Part shown: piece by piece, positions 50,661 through 58,208 of the stretch
Position numbering within the stretch: position 1 is the first letter of the stretch
Layout of the letters: each line of letters opens with the position of its first letter
Source: Streptomyces tirandamycinicus
GTDB lineage: Bacteria > Actinomycetota > Actinomycetes > Streptomycetales > Streptomycetaceae
Direction of reading: 5' to 3'
DNA: 64,000 nt
Assembly (NCBI RefSeq): GCF_003097515.1
Contig: NZ_CP029188.1
Location: 1,665,001-1,729,000 of the forward strand
The notes under the pieces: generated by a model
Database searches by the model: none
What the model was told of the DNA's origin: nothing
Seen by the model: the letters and a program-made list of their open reading frames with translations, nothing else
Program-made: the position numbers and the translations under genes

Positions 50661-50664
50661 GTGA
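50542..50664 (+). CDS. possible 40-residue leader ORF coupled to the usp gene
   Basis: GTG 50542 has an ideal Shine-Dalgarno (GAGGAGGAGG about 9 nt upstream); an in-frame ATG at 50518 is also available. The frame is Arg/Gly-rich and ends TGA at 50662-50664, overlapping the GTG of the universal stress gene (GTGA). No homology recognised. It may be a translated leader that couples initiation of the next gene, or chance. Confidence 0.4.
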   Translation: MITGCTAQPAARQDGTERRARTGGSSHRGREPWRRPGGPR

Positions 50665-51548
50665 GCGGGCCGGTCGTCGTCGGCGTGGACGGTTCACCGT
50701 CGAGTCTGGACGCCGTGTCGGTGGCGGCTCGGGAAGCACGGCTGCGGGGGTGCGGGCTGAAGGTGGTGCACGCGTTCCTCTGGCCCGCGATGCATGTGCC
50801 GCTCGGGTCGTCGCCGCTCGGTCCCGCGGAGGGCGGGATGCGGGACATGGTCGGACAGCTGGTGGCGCAGGCGGTGGAGCATGCGCGTTCCGCGGCCCCC
50901 GAGGTGGAGGTCGGCAACGCGGTGGTGACGGGTGAGGCGCTGACGGTGCTGGAGGCCGAGTCGCACACGGCACCGCTGGTGGTGGTCGGCAGCCGGGGGC
51001 TCGGCGGGTTCGGCGCGCTGCTGCTGGGTTCGACGGCGGTGCACCTGGCCGCTCACGGCCGCTGCCCGGTCATGGTGGTGAGGGGCCGGGTCGACGACAC
51101 CCGCCCGATCCTGCTGGGAGCCGATGGCTCACCGGCCGGTGAGGGGGCGGTGGAGTTCGCCTTCCGGGAGGCCGTCCTTCGCGGCACCGGCGTGGTCGCG
51201 CTGCACGCGTGGACGCCGTGGAGCGTGGCCGTCACCCCGCCGCAGGACCCGTCGATGCCCAACGCGCTGGATCCGGTGGTGCTCGCCGCCGGTGAGGAGC
51301 GGCTGCTGGCCGAGACCCTCGCCGGCCGGCGGGAGCGGTACCCGGATGTCGCGGTGGAGCAGTCCGCCGTACGGGGCGGTGCCCGAGAGGCCTTGATCGA
51401 GGCGAGCGGGAGCGCCGGGCTGATCGTCGTCGGTGCCCGCGGCCGCGGCGGGTTCACCGGTCTGCTCCTCGGATCGGTCAGCCAGGCCCTTCTCCATCAC
51501 GCGCACTGCCCGGTCGTCGTCGTCCGGGCGTCCGACACCCGGCGGTGA
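50661..51548 (+). CDS. tandem-domain universal stress protein
   Basis: A 295-residue protein with two UspA domains (about 1-142 and 148-293). Each has the ATP-binding signature G-x2-G-x9-G(S/T): GSRGLGGFGALLLGST in the first and GARGRGGFTGLLLGSV in the second, then CPVMVV / CPVVVV. Tandem Usp proteins bind ATP and respond to hypoxia or energy stress in actinobacteria. GTG 50661 has GGGAGG upstream; the longer frame from 50553 is not supported. Confidence 0.93.
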   Translation: MSGPVVVGVDGSPSSLDAVSVAAREARLRGCGLKVVHAFLWPAMHVPLGSSPLGPAEGGMRDMVGQLVAQAVEHARSAAPEVEVGNAVVTGEALTVLEAESHTAPLVVVGSRGLGGFGALLLGSTAVHLAAHGRCPVMVVRGRVDDTRPILLGADGSPAGEGAVEFAFREAVLRGTGVVALHAWTPWSVAVTPPQDPSMPNALDPVVLAAGEERLLAETLAGRRERYPDVAVEQSAVRGGAREALIEASGSAGLIVVGARGRGGFTGLLLGSVSQALLHHAHCPVVVVRASDTRR

Positions 51549-51726
51549 GGCTCCCGGTGCGCCGCGACGAGCCGGCTACCACGCGGGCGGCGCGCGCCGC
51601 GCCCGTCCTGCCGAACAGCGCCCCGTTCCCCCCCGCACGGGGTGCCGACCGGCCACTCCCCCGTACCCCGGTGGCAGTCCTGCCGTCACGCGCGACCTGC
51701 CGCCCCGTCCCCGTCCTGGAACCGCC

Positions 51727-52368
51727 ATGAGTGATCTCGCGTTCGTCCTCGTCGTCGTGGGGGCCTGGATCGCCATCGGCCTCGTCACCGCCTGGTGGAT
51801 GGCTCGACGCGGCTACCACCACTGGGGGTGGCTGCTGATGGGTGCCGTTTTCGGGCCGATCCTGGCCCTGGTCGCCAGCGAGCGCATCCAGCCGCGCCGT
51901 GTGGGACCGCTCGCGCGGATGGAAGTCGGTGCGCCCGGGCCGGGCGGCCTGCGCGTGCTGGTGGGTGTGGACGGCTCCAGAGCATCGCAGGCCGCCCTGG
52001 ACCTGGCCGTCGAACTGCTGGGGCCGTACGCGAAAGCGCTCGTCGCGGTCGAGGTCGTGGGGTACGACGCGGCCGACGACGAGGGGGACCCGAGCATCAC
52101 CGCGGCCAGGAGCCGTCTGGAGACCGTCGCCGAGCGGAGCGGGGGGCGGGTGACGGAATGGGACATCATCTCGGGCCCACCGGCGCAGGCTCTGGTGGAC
52201 TACGCCAGAGAGCAGGACATCGACCTCATCGTCGTCGGCACGCACGGCAGGGGCCTGTCACGCCGGCTGCTCGGCAACGTCGCCCGGGAACTGGTACGTC
52301 AGCACGCCGTTCCCGTGCTCGTGGCAGGCGAGCACCGGCAGGCACCCTCCGGGGAGGCCGCCGGGTGA
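51727..52368 (+). CDS. membrane-anchored universal stress protein
   Basis: A 213-residue fusion: two N-terminal helices (about 5-24 and 33-51; FVLVVVGAWIAIGLVTAWW, WGWLLMGAVFGPILALV) joined to one cytosolic UspA domain (about 75-205) with LVGVDGS and the ATP-binding GTHGRGLSRRLLGNVA, then HAVPVLVA. Fusion of a membrane hairpin to Usp is unusual and would place ATP sensing at the membrane. Located 178 bp after the tandem Usp gene. Confidence 0.9.
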   Translation: MSDLAFVLVVVGAWIAIGLVTAWWMARRGYHHWGWLLMGAVFGPILALVASERIQPRRVGPLARMEVGAPGPGGLRVLVGVDGSRASQAALDLAVELLGPYAKALVAVEVVGYDAADDEGDPSITAARSRLETVAERSGGRVTEWDIISGPPAQALVDYAREQDIDLIVVGTHGRGLSRRLLGNVARELVRQHAVPVLVAGEHRQAPSGEAAG

Positions 52369-52386
52369 GGTGCCGACGGGCGCCGG

Positions 52387-52422
52387 ATGAGTCACCGAAT
52401 GAGTCACCGGATGGGTCACCGC
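52387..52422. repeat. three 12-bp tandem repeats after the usp gene
   Basis: ATGAGTCACCGA / ATGAGTCACCGG / ATGGGTCACCGC, immediately after the stop of the membrane-anchored Usp gene. Confidence 0.85.
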
Positions 52423-52563
52423 ACCCGCTCCCGGGCGGCCGGGCACGGCCCGTCCGGAGCCCGGCCCGGGATGCCTCCCGATGTCCTCACGGCACCGGCA
52501 TCCCCCAGCGTCCTCCAGCGTCCCTCCGCACGGGCGCCGGGCGGGCCTGCGCGGGAGCGTGCA

Positions 52564-52602
52564 CGCGCCGGCCGGTGACATGCGCGATCACCGGCCGGCG
52601 CG
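52564..52602. terminator. hairpin between usp and the DUF6381 gene
   Basis: CGCGCCGGCCGGTGA / TCACCGGCCGGCGCG, 15-bp stem, 9-nt loop; serves both convergent genes. Confidence 0.88.
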
Positions 52603-52617
52603 TACGGGCACGGAGTG

Positions 52618-52803
52618 TCACTCCATGGGGTAGACGTCCCCCGACCCCATCGCGCTCTCCTGCTCGCTCTGCTCCTGGAGCCTGCGCGCCTTCTCCTTGA
52701 GCCGCCGGCTCTCCTCGGGATCGTTCACGCGTTCCGCGGCCTGCTTCAGTTCCTCGGCCTTCTGCCGCATCTGCCGTACCCGGCCGCCGACCTCGTCCGA
52801 CAT
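52618..52803 (-). CDS. DUF6381-like small helical protein
   Basis: A 61-residue protein that is almost entirely one charged helix (RVRQMRQKAEELKQAAERVNDPEESRRLKEKARRLQEQ region), with Met-Ser-Asp-Glu start and an acidic SGDVYPME end. Perfect AAGGAGGT Shine-Dalgarno 7 nt before the ATG. Matches a small Streptomyces family (DUF6381, from memory) of unknown function; possible coiled coil. Confidence 0.8.
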   Translation of the reverse strand: MSDEVGGRVRQMRQKAEELKQAAERVNDPEESRRLKEKARRLQEQSEQESAMGSGDVYPME

Positions 52804-53124
52804 GCTGATGACCTCCTTCGGTGTCGACTTCAGCGGACCACTCTCAGCGAACCAGTGCCCCTGGCCACGCGCATCCCGAACGCCGCTCATGCCGGAAACG
52901 GAGGGCGCTCGGGGCACCGGCCGAAGGGAAGCACCTTCGGCGGCGCCCGCGGAGGTGACCGCCGCGCCGAACGAGTGGAGCAGGCTGGATCTCCCCCGGC
53001 GGCACGCTCGCGGCGACAGGCTCGCGGAACCGGGTCCGGAACCGGGCCCTGGCCGTGGAAGGGCGGCGGCATGACGGGGGCGCTCCGTCCGAGAGGCTCC
53101 CCGCCGCGCGACCCTCGGCCCCGC
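52804..53124. other. 321-bp gap without a gene
   Basis: Holds the DUF6381 Shine-Dalgarno and presumably its promoter. GCTCGCGG and a CCGGGTCCGGAACCGGG-type motif are each duplicated near 53005-53050. No coding frame or clear terminator for the amaP-type operon is seen. Confidence 0.5.
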
Positions 53125-53703
53125 TCAAGTCACCCGCCGAGCCCGGTGCTTCTGGGCCCGCAGCCGTACCTCCGCGGGCAGCGACGCCAGCCCCGCCGAG
53201 TCGCGTGCGTGGGTCAGGGCCCCGGCCGAGAAGCGGTGCAGCGTCCGGCCGGGTGACGCGAAGGGCTCGAGGAGGAGCCGCACACGGGCCGCCGGAGCGG
53301 TGCGGCGGCCGTACAGGGCGACCTGGGCGCGGGCCACGCCGTCCAGGTCCTCGGCCTCCCGCGCGAGCACGGCCTCCATGGCACGGCCCCGCAGCAGCGC
53401 GCCCTCCCCGTCACCGCTGTCCACCAGCACCTCGCCAAGCCGAGAGCGGCGGAACTGCGCCAGCAGCCACCAGAGGGCGAGAAGGACGACCACCGACAGC
53501 GCGGCGATCACCACGGGCCACCACCAGCCCTGGTCCTCCCACCGCTGCCGGCGCGCTTCGCCGAGCAGTACGGCTTCCGGCCCACGCCACGGCCACCAGG
53601 AGGGCACCGGCAGCCCGAGCCCTGCCGCGAGCACCGCTCCGCCCAGCAGCACGAGCAGCAGACCGGCCAGCCCGACCAGGACCCGGTTGACGACCCGGAG
53701 CAT
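53125..53703 (-). CDS. amaP: AmaP-like alkaline-shock membrane anchor protein
   Basis: A 192-residue membrane protein: two N-terminal helices (about 5-30 and 62-83) separated by a WW-rich extracytoplasmic loop, and a C-terminal cytosolic domain (about 95-190). The C-terminal part shows the pattern helix-DGVARAQV-strand-helix-strand typical of Asp23-like domains (AMEAVLAREAEDLDGVARAQVAL, RVRLLLEP). In Staphylococcus AmaP anchors Asp23 at the membrane. Last gene of a five-gene minus-strand cluster; ATG 53703 preceded by AAGGGGTGAGG. Confidence 0.82.
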   Translation of the reverse strand: MLRVVNRVLVGLAGLLLVLLGGAVLAAGLGLPVPSWWPWRGPEAVLLGEARRQRWEDQGWWWPVVIAALSVVVLLALWWLLAQFRRSRLGEVLVDSGDGEGALLRGRAMEAVLAREAEDLDGVARAQVALYGRRTAPAARVRLLLEPFASPGRTLHRFSAGALTHARDSAGLASLPAEVRLRAQKHRARRVT

Positions 53704-53708
53704 TCCCC

Positions 53709-54425
53709 TCACCCCTTCCCGGCCGGGCGGCGCACCTGCACGGACAGGGCCGGCCGCCGCACCAGTCCGAGCTCGCGGATGCCGTCGCCCAGCGCGGTGT
53801 CCAGGTCGGACCGGACCTCGTCGAGTTCGCGGAAGTGGGACACCGCCCGCACCGCGACCCGGGACCGCCTCACCCGCACCCGTACGGACTGCACCCCGGA
53901 GACCTCCACCGCCCGGTCGCGCAGCACCAGTTCCGCCGCGTCCCGGTCGAGCGCGGCACGCACGTCCGCGTCGCCGGCCCGGCGGCGCATGGGCAGCAGA
54001 TTCCGCAGCCCCGGTGTCACCGCGAGCACCACCAGCCACACTCCGGCCAGGACGGCCGCGGCGGCGCCGGCCAGCACCCAGGTGTCGTCCAGCGGTCTGC
54101 TCGCCAGTTCGCCGGCGAGCGACCGCCGCCAGCGCATCCCCGGCCGGCCGGCGCGTACCGAGGCGATGTCGAACAGCAGCAGGCCCGCACCGGCCGCCAC
54201 CAGCAGTGCGAGCAGCGCGGCGGGGACCCGCCGCCGTGACCAGAAGCGTCCGTCGGCGCCGTCGTCCCCGGCGGTCCCGGGCACCGGCCGGTACGCCGCG
54301 CCGGAGGCCGACTGGTCCAGTTCCCGTTCGGCTTCCCGTTCGGCGGGAGCGGCCGGTTCGCCGTCCCGTACGGATTGCTCGACCGGTTCGCCGTCCCGTA
54401 CGGATCCCTCGACCGGTTCGCTCAT
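53709..54425 (-). CDS. DUF6286 membrane protein of the Asp23 locus
   Basis: A 238-residue protein: a disordered acidic N-terminus with tandem SVRDGEP repeats (about 5-25), two helices (about 68-90 and 115-137), then a cytosolic module of about 85 residues (LVLRDRAVEVSGVQSVRVRVRRSRVAVRAV landmark, quoted partly; then VRSDLDTALGDGI and LSVQVRRP). The module has the same strand-helix pattern as Asp23. Overlaps the upstream Asp23 gene by 4 bp, and is 5 bp from amaP. Confidence 0.82.
   Translation of the reverse strand: MSEPVEGSVRDGEPVEQSVRDGEPAAPAEREAERELDQSASGAAYRPVPGTAGDDGADGRFWSRRRVPAALLALLVAAGAGLLLFDIASVRAGRPGMRWRRSLAGELASRPLDDTWVLAGAAAAVLAGVWLVVLAVTPGLRNLLPMRRRAGDADVRAALDRDAAELVLRDRAVEVSGVQSVRVRVRRSRVAVRAVSHFRELDEVRSDLDTALGDGIRELGLVRRPALSVQVRRPAGKG
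54353..54420 (-). repeat. 30-bp tandem repeat in the DUF6286 gene
   Basis: CCGGTTCGCCGTCCCGTACG-GA (54353-54374) recurs at 54383-54404 with offset 30, and CCGGTTCG again at 54413. An adjacent 12-bp duplication TTCCCGTTCGGC x2 lies at 54321-54344. Both keep the frame. Confidence 0.9.
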
Positions 54426-54841
54426 CGGAGCCTCCCCTCGGCAGCCCGGCGCGTGTGGGAGGAGTGCAGCCGCTCGACCCGTACGGCGACCTCCGGCACC
54501 GCCATTCCCGCCAGCGCCTCTACCCGCTCGGCGACCTGCCGACGCACGGCCCGGCACTGTCCGCCGATGTCGCACGGGTAGTCGAGCTCCAGGCCGATCC
54601 GCACCCGGGCGTGGCCGTGGTGCACGGCGACCGCCGCCTGGGGGGCGGAACCGCCCTCCGGCACACGCGCGAGTGCCTCGCGGGCCGCCTGCGCGGCGAT
54701 CTTCGCGACGACGCGGTCGGCGATGGTGGTCGCCCCGCGCTCGGACGGGGGAATCCCCTTCGCCTCGGGACGCGTGTGCGCTCCGGGGTCCGGGGGTGCG
54801 GCCGCGGGCGGCACCGGGGGCGGGGGCGTCTGGGCGGCCAC
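54422..54841 (-). CDS. Asp23/Gls24-family protein, second copy
   Basis: A 139-residue Asp23-family protein: Pro-rich disordered N-terminus (about 1-35), ATTIADRVVAKIAAQAAREAL helix (about 37-57), VHHGHARVRIGLELDYPC strand region and VAERVEALAGMAVPEVAVRVERL at the end (landmarks in part). Asp23 is an abundant membrane-associated cell-envelope stress protein in Gram-positives. Coupled (ATGA) to the DUF6286 gene. Confidence 0.87.
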   Translation of the reverse strand: MAAQTPPPPVPPAAAPPDPGAHTRPEAKGIPPSERGATTIADRVVAKIAAQAAREALARVPEGGSAPQAAVAVHHGHARVRIGLELDYPCDIGGQCRAVRRQVAERVEALAGMAVPEVAVRVERLHSSHTRRAAEGRLR

Positions 54842-54847
54842 CCCCGG

Positions 54848-55039
54848 TCACCCCCGCCGGTCGCCGCGTTCGCGGCCCCGGAAGAAGTCGCCCGGTTCGA
54901 GGTCGCCGTCGAGAATGCGCCCGACGACGAACCCGACCGCCCCCAATGCCGCCACCAGCAGGAACGCCGCGAACCCGCCGAAGTACCCGGCGAATCCGAG
55001 CGCCATCCCGGCCAGCAGACCGGCAACCGCCATGCTCAT
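54848..55039 (-). CDS. DUF2273-like small membrane protein
   Basis: A 63-residue protein with two helices (about 3-22 and 24-42; GLLAGMALGFAGYFGG, FLLVAALGAVGFVVGRIL) and a charged tail ending GRERGDRRG. DUF2273 proteins accompany Asp23/AmaP genes in Firmicutes and actinobacteria. Lies 6 bp upstream of the second Asp23 gene and 24 bp downstream of the first. Confidence 0.85.
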   Translation of the reverse strand: MSMAVAGLLAGMALGFAGYFGGFAAFLLVAALGAVGFVVGRILDGDLEPGDFFRGRERGDRRG

Positions 55040-55063
55040 CCCGGGCTCCTCTCCTGAGCTCCG

Positions 55064-55522
55064 CTACTGGATCCGCGGTTCCGTCTCTTCGTCTTCCTCG
55101 TCCGGCAGCTTCACATCTCCGACGGCGATGTTGACCTCGACGACTTCGAGACCGGCCATCCGCTCCACCGCGGCGACGACGTTCTCCCGCACGGCGCGGG
55201 CCACGTCCGCGATCGCGACGCCGTAGTCGACGACGATCTCCAGGTCGAGCGCGGTCTGCTTCTCACCGACCTCGGCCTTCACCCCACGGGTGACGGGCGG
55301 TTTGCCGCCGGGCACCCGGTCGCGCACCGCGCCGAAGGTGCGGGAGAGGCCGCTGCCCATCGCATGGACACCGACCACGTCGCGGGCCGCGAGTGCGGCG
55401 ATCTTCTCGACGACGCCGTCGGCGATGGTGGTACGGCCCCGGGTGCCCGGGTCGCCGCCGCCCCGCCGTACCGCGGCGGCCGATTCCTTGGTCACACTGA
55501 CATCCGTGTCGGTCATCGCCAT
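55064..55522 (-). CDS. Asp23/Gls24-family protein, first copy
   Basis: A 152-residue Asp23 protein: TTIADGVVEKIAALAARDVVGVHAMG (about 31-56, in part), a variable loop with GGKPPVTRGVKAEVG, then TALDLEIVVDYGVAIADVARAVRENVVAAVERMAGLEVVEVNIAVGDV (landmarks; about 88-135) and an acidic C-terminus. First gene of the locus, ATG 55522 with GGAAAGG upstream. Divergent from the gene at 55636. Confidence 0.9.
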   Translation of the reverse strand: MAMTDTDVSVTKESAAAVRRGGGDPGTRGRTTIADGVVEKIAALAARDVVGVHAMGSGLSRTFGAVRDRVPGGKPPVTRGVKAEVGEKQTALDLEIVVDYGVAIADVARAVRENVVAAVERMAGLEVVEVNIAVGDVKLPDEEDEETEPRIQ

Positions 55523-55635
55523 GCGTACCTTTCCGAGCGGTGGTGAACTCCCGACTACGCTGACCACACTAAGTCCCCTTGCCCGCTCCCGCGCCGGGGA
55601 ATGCGGCAGGCTGGAGCAATGACGAGGCAATGCGG

Positions 55636-56547
55636 ATGACGGGCGCCGAGGGCTGGACCGGGGCGGTACGGGCCCGGCTGCGACTGGGCAGACTGCTACC
55701 GCTCGGCGCTCCCAGGGACGGCGCCTGGCTGGCCGAACAGGCCGCCGAGAAGGTGCTGCGGCGGGCCGCCGAGAGAGTGCCGGGCGTGCTGCCGGGCCGT
55801 ATCCGGGTCGGGCTCGCCGACCCCGGCTCGGCCGGAACGCCGGCCGTCCCGCCTCCCCCTGCCGCGCTGCCGCCGGGGCCCCTGCGGATCGAGGCGGAGT
55901 TCGCGGCCATCGGCGCGGTACCCCTGGTCGAGCCGGCCGAGCGCTTGCGCGGGGCGCTGTTCACCGCCGCCGGGGAGCGGCTCGGACTGCGGGTCGCGGC
56001 CGTGGACCTCCGGATCACGGCCCTGCTGGACGGGCCGCCGGAACCGGCCGGAACGCGAACGCCGGTGGCCGCCGACCCGTCCCCGGACGGCGGGCCGGTC
56101 GCCGCCGGGCCGCGGGAGGTGGAGACGGACGGGACGGAGACGGACCCGGCCCAGACGGACCGGGCGGAGACGGACCCGGCCCAGACGGACCGGGCGCGTG
56201 CCGCGGACTGCGCGCGGAAACCGGGGCGCACGGCCGCCGTCGGACCGGAAGGCGCCGGGCAGCAGGCCGTGGAAGGCGCCGGTGGCCGGCTTCCCGGAGC
56301 GGGTGCCGGCGAGCCGCCGGACGCCATCGCCGCCGCCGCGGCCGCGGTTCCGGGCGTCGCCCGGCTCACCGGCACACTCGGGGCGGCCGTTCGGGCGGAC
56401 GAGTCGTCCGTACGGGTCGAATGCGCGACGGCGCCGGGTCATCATCCGGTGGAGGTGGCCCGCGCGGTCCGCGCCGCGGTCACCTCGGTCCTGCCGTCGC
56501 CCCTTCCCGTGACCGTCCTCGTCACGGACGTCGGTCTCGGCGCATGA
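55636..56547 (+). CDS. divergent two-module protein of the Asp23 locus
   Basis: A 303-residue protein often labelled nucleopolyhedrovirus P10-like in Streptomyces (from memory), a name that says little. N-terminal module (about 5-130; AEQAAEKVLRRAAERVPGVLPGRI, LRIEAEFAAIGA, GLRVAAVDLRITALL), a low-complexity middle with repeats (about 135-225) and a C-terminal module (about 230-303; VPGVARLTG, VRVECATAP, VEVARAVRAAVTSVLPSPLPVTVLVTDV, in part). Both modules follow the Asp23 pattern by eye. ATG 55636 has GAGG 8 nt upstream. Confidence 0.72.
   Translation: MTGAEGWTGAVRARLRLGRLLPLGAPRDGAWLAEQAAEKVLRRAAERVPGVLPGRIRVGLADPGSAGTPAVPPPPAALPPGPLRIEAEFAAIGAVPLVEPAERLRGALFTAAGERLGLRVAAVDLRITALLDGPPEPAGTRTPVAADPSPDGGPVAAGPREVETDGTETDPAQTDRAETDPAQTDRARAADCARKPGRTAAVGPEGAGQQAVEGAGGRLPGAGAGEPPDAIAAAAAAVPGVARLTGTLGAAVRADESSVRVECATAPGHHPVEVARAVRAAVTSVLPSPLPVTVLVTDVGLGA
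56135..56194 (+). repeat. perfect 30-bp tandem duplication
   Basis: The 30-bp unit at 56135-56164 is repeated exactly at 56165-56194, adding ten in-frame codons (ETDPAQTDRA twice). Confidence 0.95.
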
Positions 56548-56732
56548 ACGCCTTACGGCCACCGTGGTACGCCGGGCAGCGGCGACGGCCGTGACCATGG
56601 ACGGCGAACCCCCTTGGTGTCGCCGCATACCGCGGCCCCCCGCCCCGGACCCTCACCGGGCGCGGGCCGGCGCCGAGCGCGACCGGCCCCCACCCGGGAG
56701 GACCGGCCGCGAGCCGGACCGGTCCGCGTCGG

Positions 56733-57524
56733 TCAGTCCGCGAGGCCCGCCAGGTCGCGCAGGCGGCGTGCCTGCGCGGCGCGCTCGGCGGTGCGCTGGT
56801 CCTCGTACGTACGCGACGGGGCACCGCGCAGCAGCGCCTTGGTCTCGATCACCGCGTCACGCGGCGCGGCGAGCAGCGCGGCGGCCAGGTCCCGCACCGA
56901 TGCGTCGAGCTCCTCCGCGGGCACGGCGAGGTTCGCGAGGCCGATCCGCTCCGCCTCGTCGGCCTGGATGTAGCGCCCCGTGGCGCAGATCTCCAGCGCA
57001 CGGGCATAGCCCACCAGCGAGACGAGCGGGTGGGTCCCCGTGAGGTCGGGGACCAGGCCCAGACTGGTCTCGCGCATGGCGAACTGCACGTCCTGCGCCA
57101 CGACCCGCAGGTCGCAGGACAGGGCGAGCTGGAACCCGGCACCGATGGCATGCCCCTGGACCGCCGCGATGGACACGATGTCGTTGCGGCGCCACCAGGT
57201 GAACGCCTCCTGGTACTCGGCGATGACGGCGTCGAGCTCGGCGTCCGAGCCGCGTGCGAGATCGATGAACGACGGCTCGCCGTCGAATCCCTCCGGCGTG
57301 AAGGCCTGCCGGTCGAGCCCCGCGGAGAAGGACTTGCCCTCGCCGCGCAGCACGACCACCCGCACGGTACCCGGCAGCGACCGCCCGGCCTCGGCCAACG
57401 CCCGCCAGAGAGCGGGAGATTGGGCATTGCGCTTGGCCGGGTTGGTGAGGGTCACCGTGGCCACCGCGTCTTCGACGGTGAGCCGTACGCCGTCCTTGTC
57501 GAGCACAGAGTCCAGCGAAGTCAT
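56733..57524 (-). CDS. enoyl-CoA hydratase/isomerase-family protein
   Basis: A 263-residue crotonase-fold protein: oxyanion-hole segments KSFSAGLDRQAF (about 64-75) and QGHAIGAGFQLALSCDLRV (about 124-142), a Glu in MRETSLGLVPDLTG, and TGRYIQADEAERIGL. One of the two hydratase Glu positions is not obvious, so it may act as an isomerase or on an unusual substrate. ATG 57524. An inverted repeat AGTCA-AG-TGACT lies 38 bp upstream. Confidence 0.9.
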   Translation of the reverse strand: MTSLDSVLDKDGVRLTVEDAVATVTLTNPAKRNAQSPALWRALAEAGRSLPGTVRVVVLRGEGKSFSAGLDRQAFTPEGFDGEPSFIDLARGSDAELDAVIAEYQEAFTWWRRNDIVSIAAVQGHAIGAGFQLALSCDLRVVAQDVQFAMRETSLGLVPDLTGTHPLVSLVGYARALEICATGRYIQADEAERIGLANLAVPAEELDASVRDLAAALLAAPRDAVIETKALLRGAPSRTYEDQRTAERAAQARRLRDLAGLAD

Positions 57525-57561
57525 GAGGTGCCTCCGGTTCCGGTGCGGTCAGTGCAGCGAG

Positions 57562-57573
57562 AGTCAAGTGACT
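57562..57573. promoter_or_regulatory. palindrome upstream of the crotonase gene
   Basis: AGTCA-AG-TGACT, embedded between GTGCAG (57552-57557) and CTGCAC (57572-57577). A possible operator. Confidence 0.4.
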
Positions 57574-57582
57574 GCACAGTAA

Positions 57583-57614
57583 CCACCCGGTCGGCCGTGG
57601 GATCGGCCGGGTGG
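57583..57614 (-). terminator. hairpin after gbn
   Basis: CCACCCGG / CCGGGTGG with 16 nt between, 50 bp after the gbn stop. Confidence 0.55.
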
Positions 57615-57663
57615 CCGGCACCGGAGACCGGTCGGCCTCAGACCACGCTCGGGAACCGGGGCG

Positions 57664-57885
57664 TCAGGTCGAAGCGGCCTTCTTGCCCCGCGTCGCCCCG
57701 CCGCGTCCACGCAGCGTGACCCCGGACTCGCTGAGCATCCGGTGGACGAATCCGTAGGAGCGGCCGGTCTCCTCGGCCAACGCCCGGATGCTCGCACCGG
57801 AGTCGTACTTCTTCTTCAGGTCTGCCGCGAGCTTGTCGCGCGCGGCGCCGGTCACCCGGCTGCCCTTCTTCAGAGTCTCGGCCAC
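57664..57885 (-). CDS. gbn: GATC-binding nucleoid-associated protein Gbn
   Basis: A 73-residue basic protein with a small helix-turn-helix: KLAADLKKKYDSGASIRALAEETGRSYGFVHRMLSESGVTLRGRGG (about 18-65, quoted as landmark in parts) and a Lys-rich end RGKKAAST. It matches the Streptomyces nucleoid protein Gbn (SCO1839), reported to bind GATC-containing sites and affect development. GTG 57885 has GAGGAGG 6 nt upstream; longer frames upstream are not supported. Confidence 0.9.
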   Translation of the reverse strand: MAETLKKGSRVTGAARDKLAADLKKKYDSGASIRALAEETGRSYGFVHRMLSESGVTLRGRGGATRGKKAAST

Positions 57886-58005
57886 CCGTGCCTCCTCATG
57901 GGAAGTGCGCTCTGGACTCTCATGATCACCCCTACCGGGCTTCATGGCCACCCATTCGACAAGGTCCGTGCGACGAGCTTCGGCCGCGGTATACGCCCGA
58001 ACGCG

Positions 58006-58026
58006 ATCGGAACGCGTTGTTCCGAT
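58006..58026. promoter_or_regulatory. perfect 8-5-8 palindrome upstream of gbn
   Basis: ATCGGAAC-GCGTT-GTTCCGAT, 121 bp upstream of the gbn start, flanked by GATC at 58005-58008 and 58027-58030. Looks like an operator for a dimeric regulator, or a Gbn autoregulatory site. Confidence 0.6.
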
Positions 58027-58189
58027 GATCGCCACCGGGGCGTCTTAGTGGCCCGGAGGCCGAAATTCCAGGTCAGGGGCCCCCTCGTTCGCGACACCGG
58101 GTCGCGGGGGTGACGGATCGCCGCCGCGGACCGCCACGCCGCGGTACGAGACGCACTCACTCAGATGAAGGATCACGCGTGAGCCGAAT

Positions 58190-58208
58190 GATCCATACGG
58201 AGTGGATC
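58190..58208. promoter_or_regulatory. GATCCA-N7-TGGATC inverted repeat
   Basis: Perfect 6-7-6 inverted repeat with a GATC in each arm, in the gbn/ABC-F interval. More GATC sites lie at about 58171 and 58277. Confidence 0.45.
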
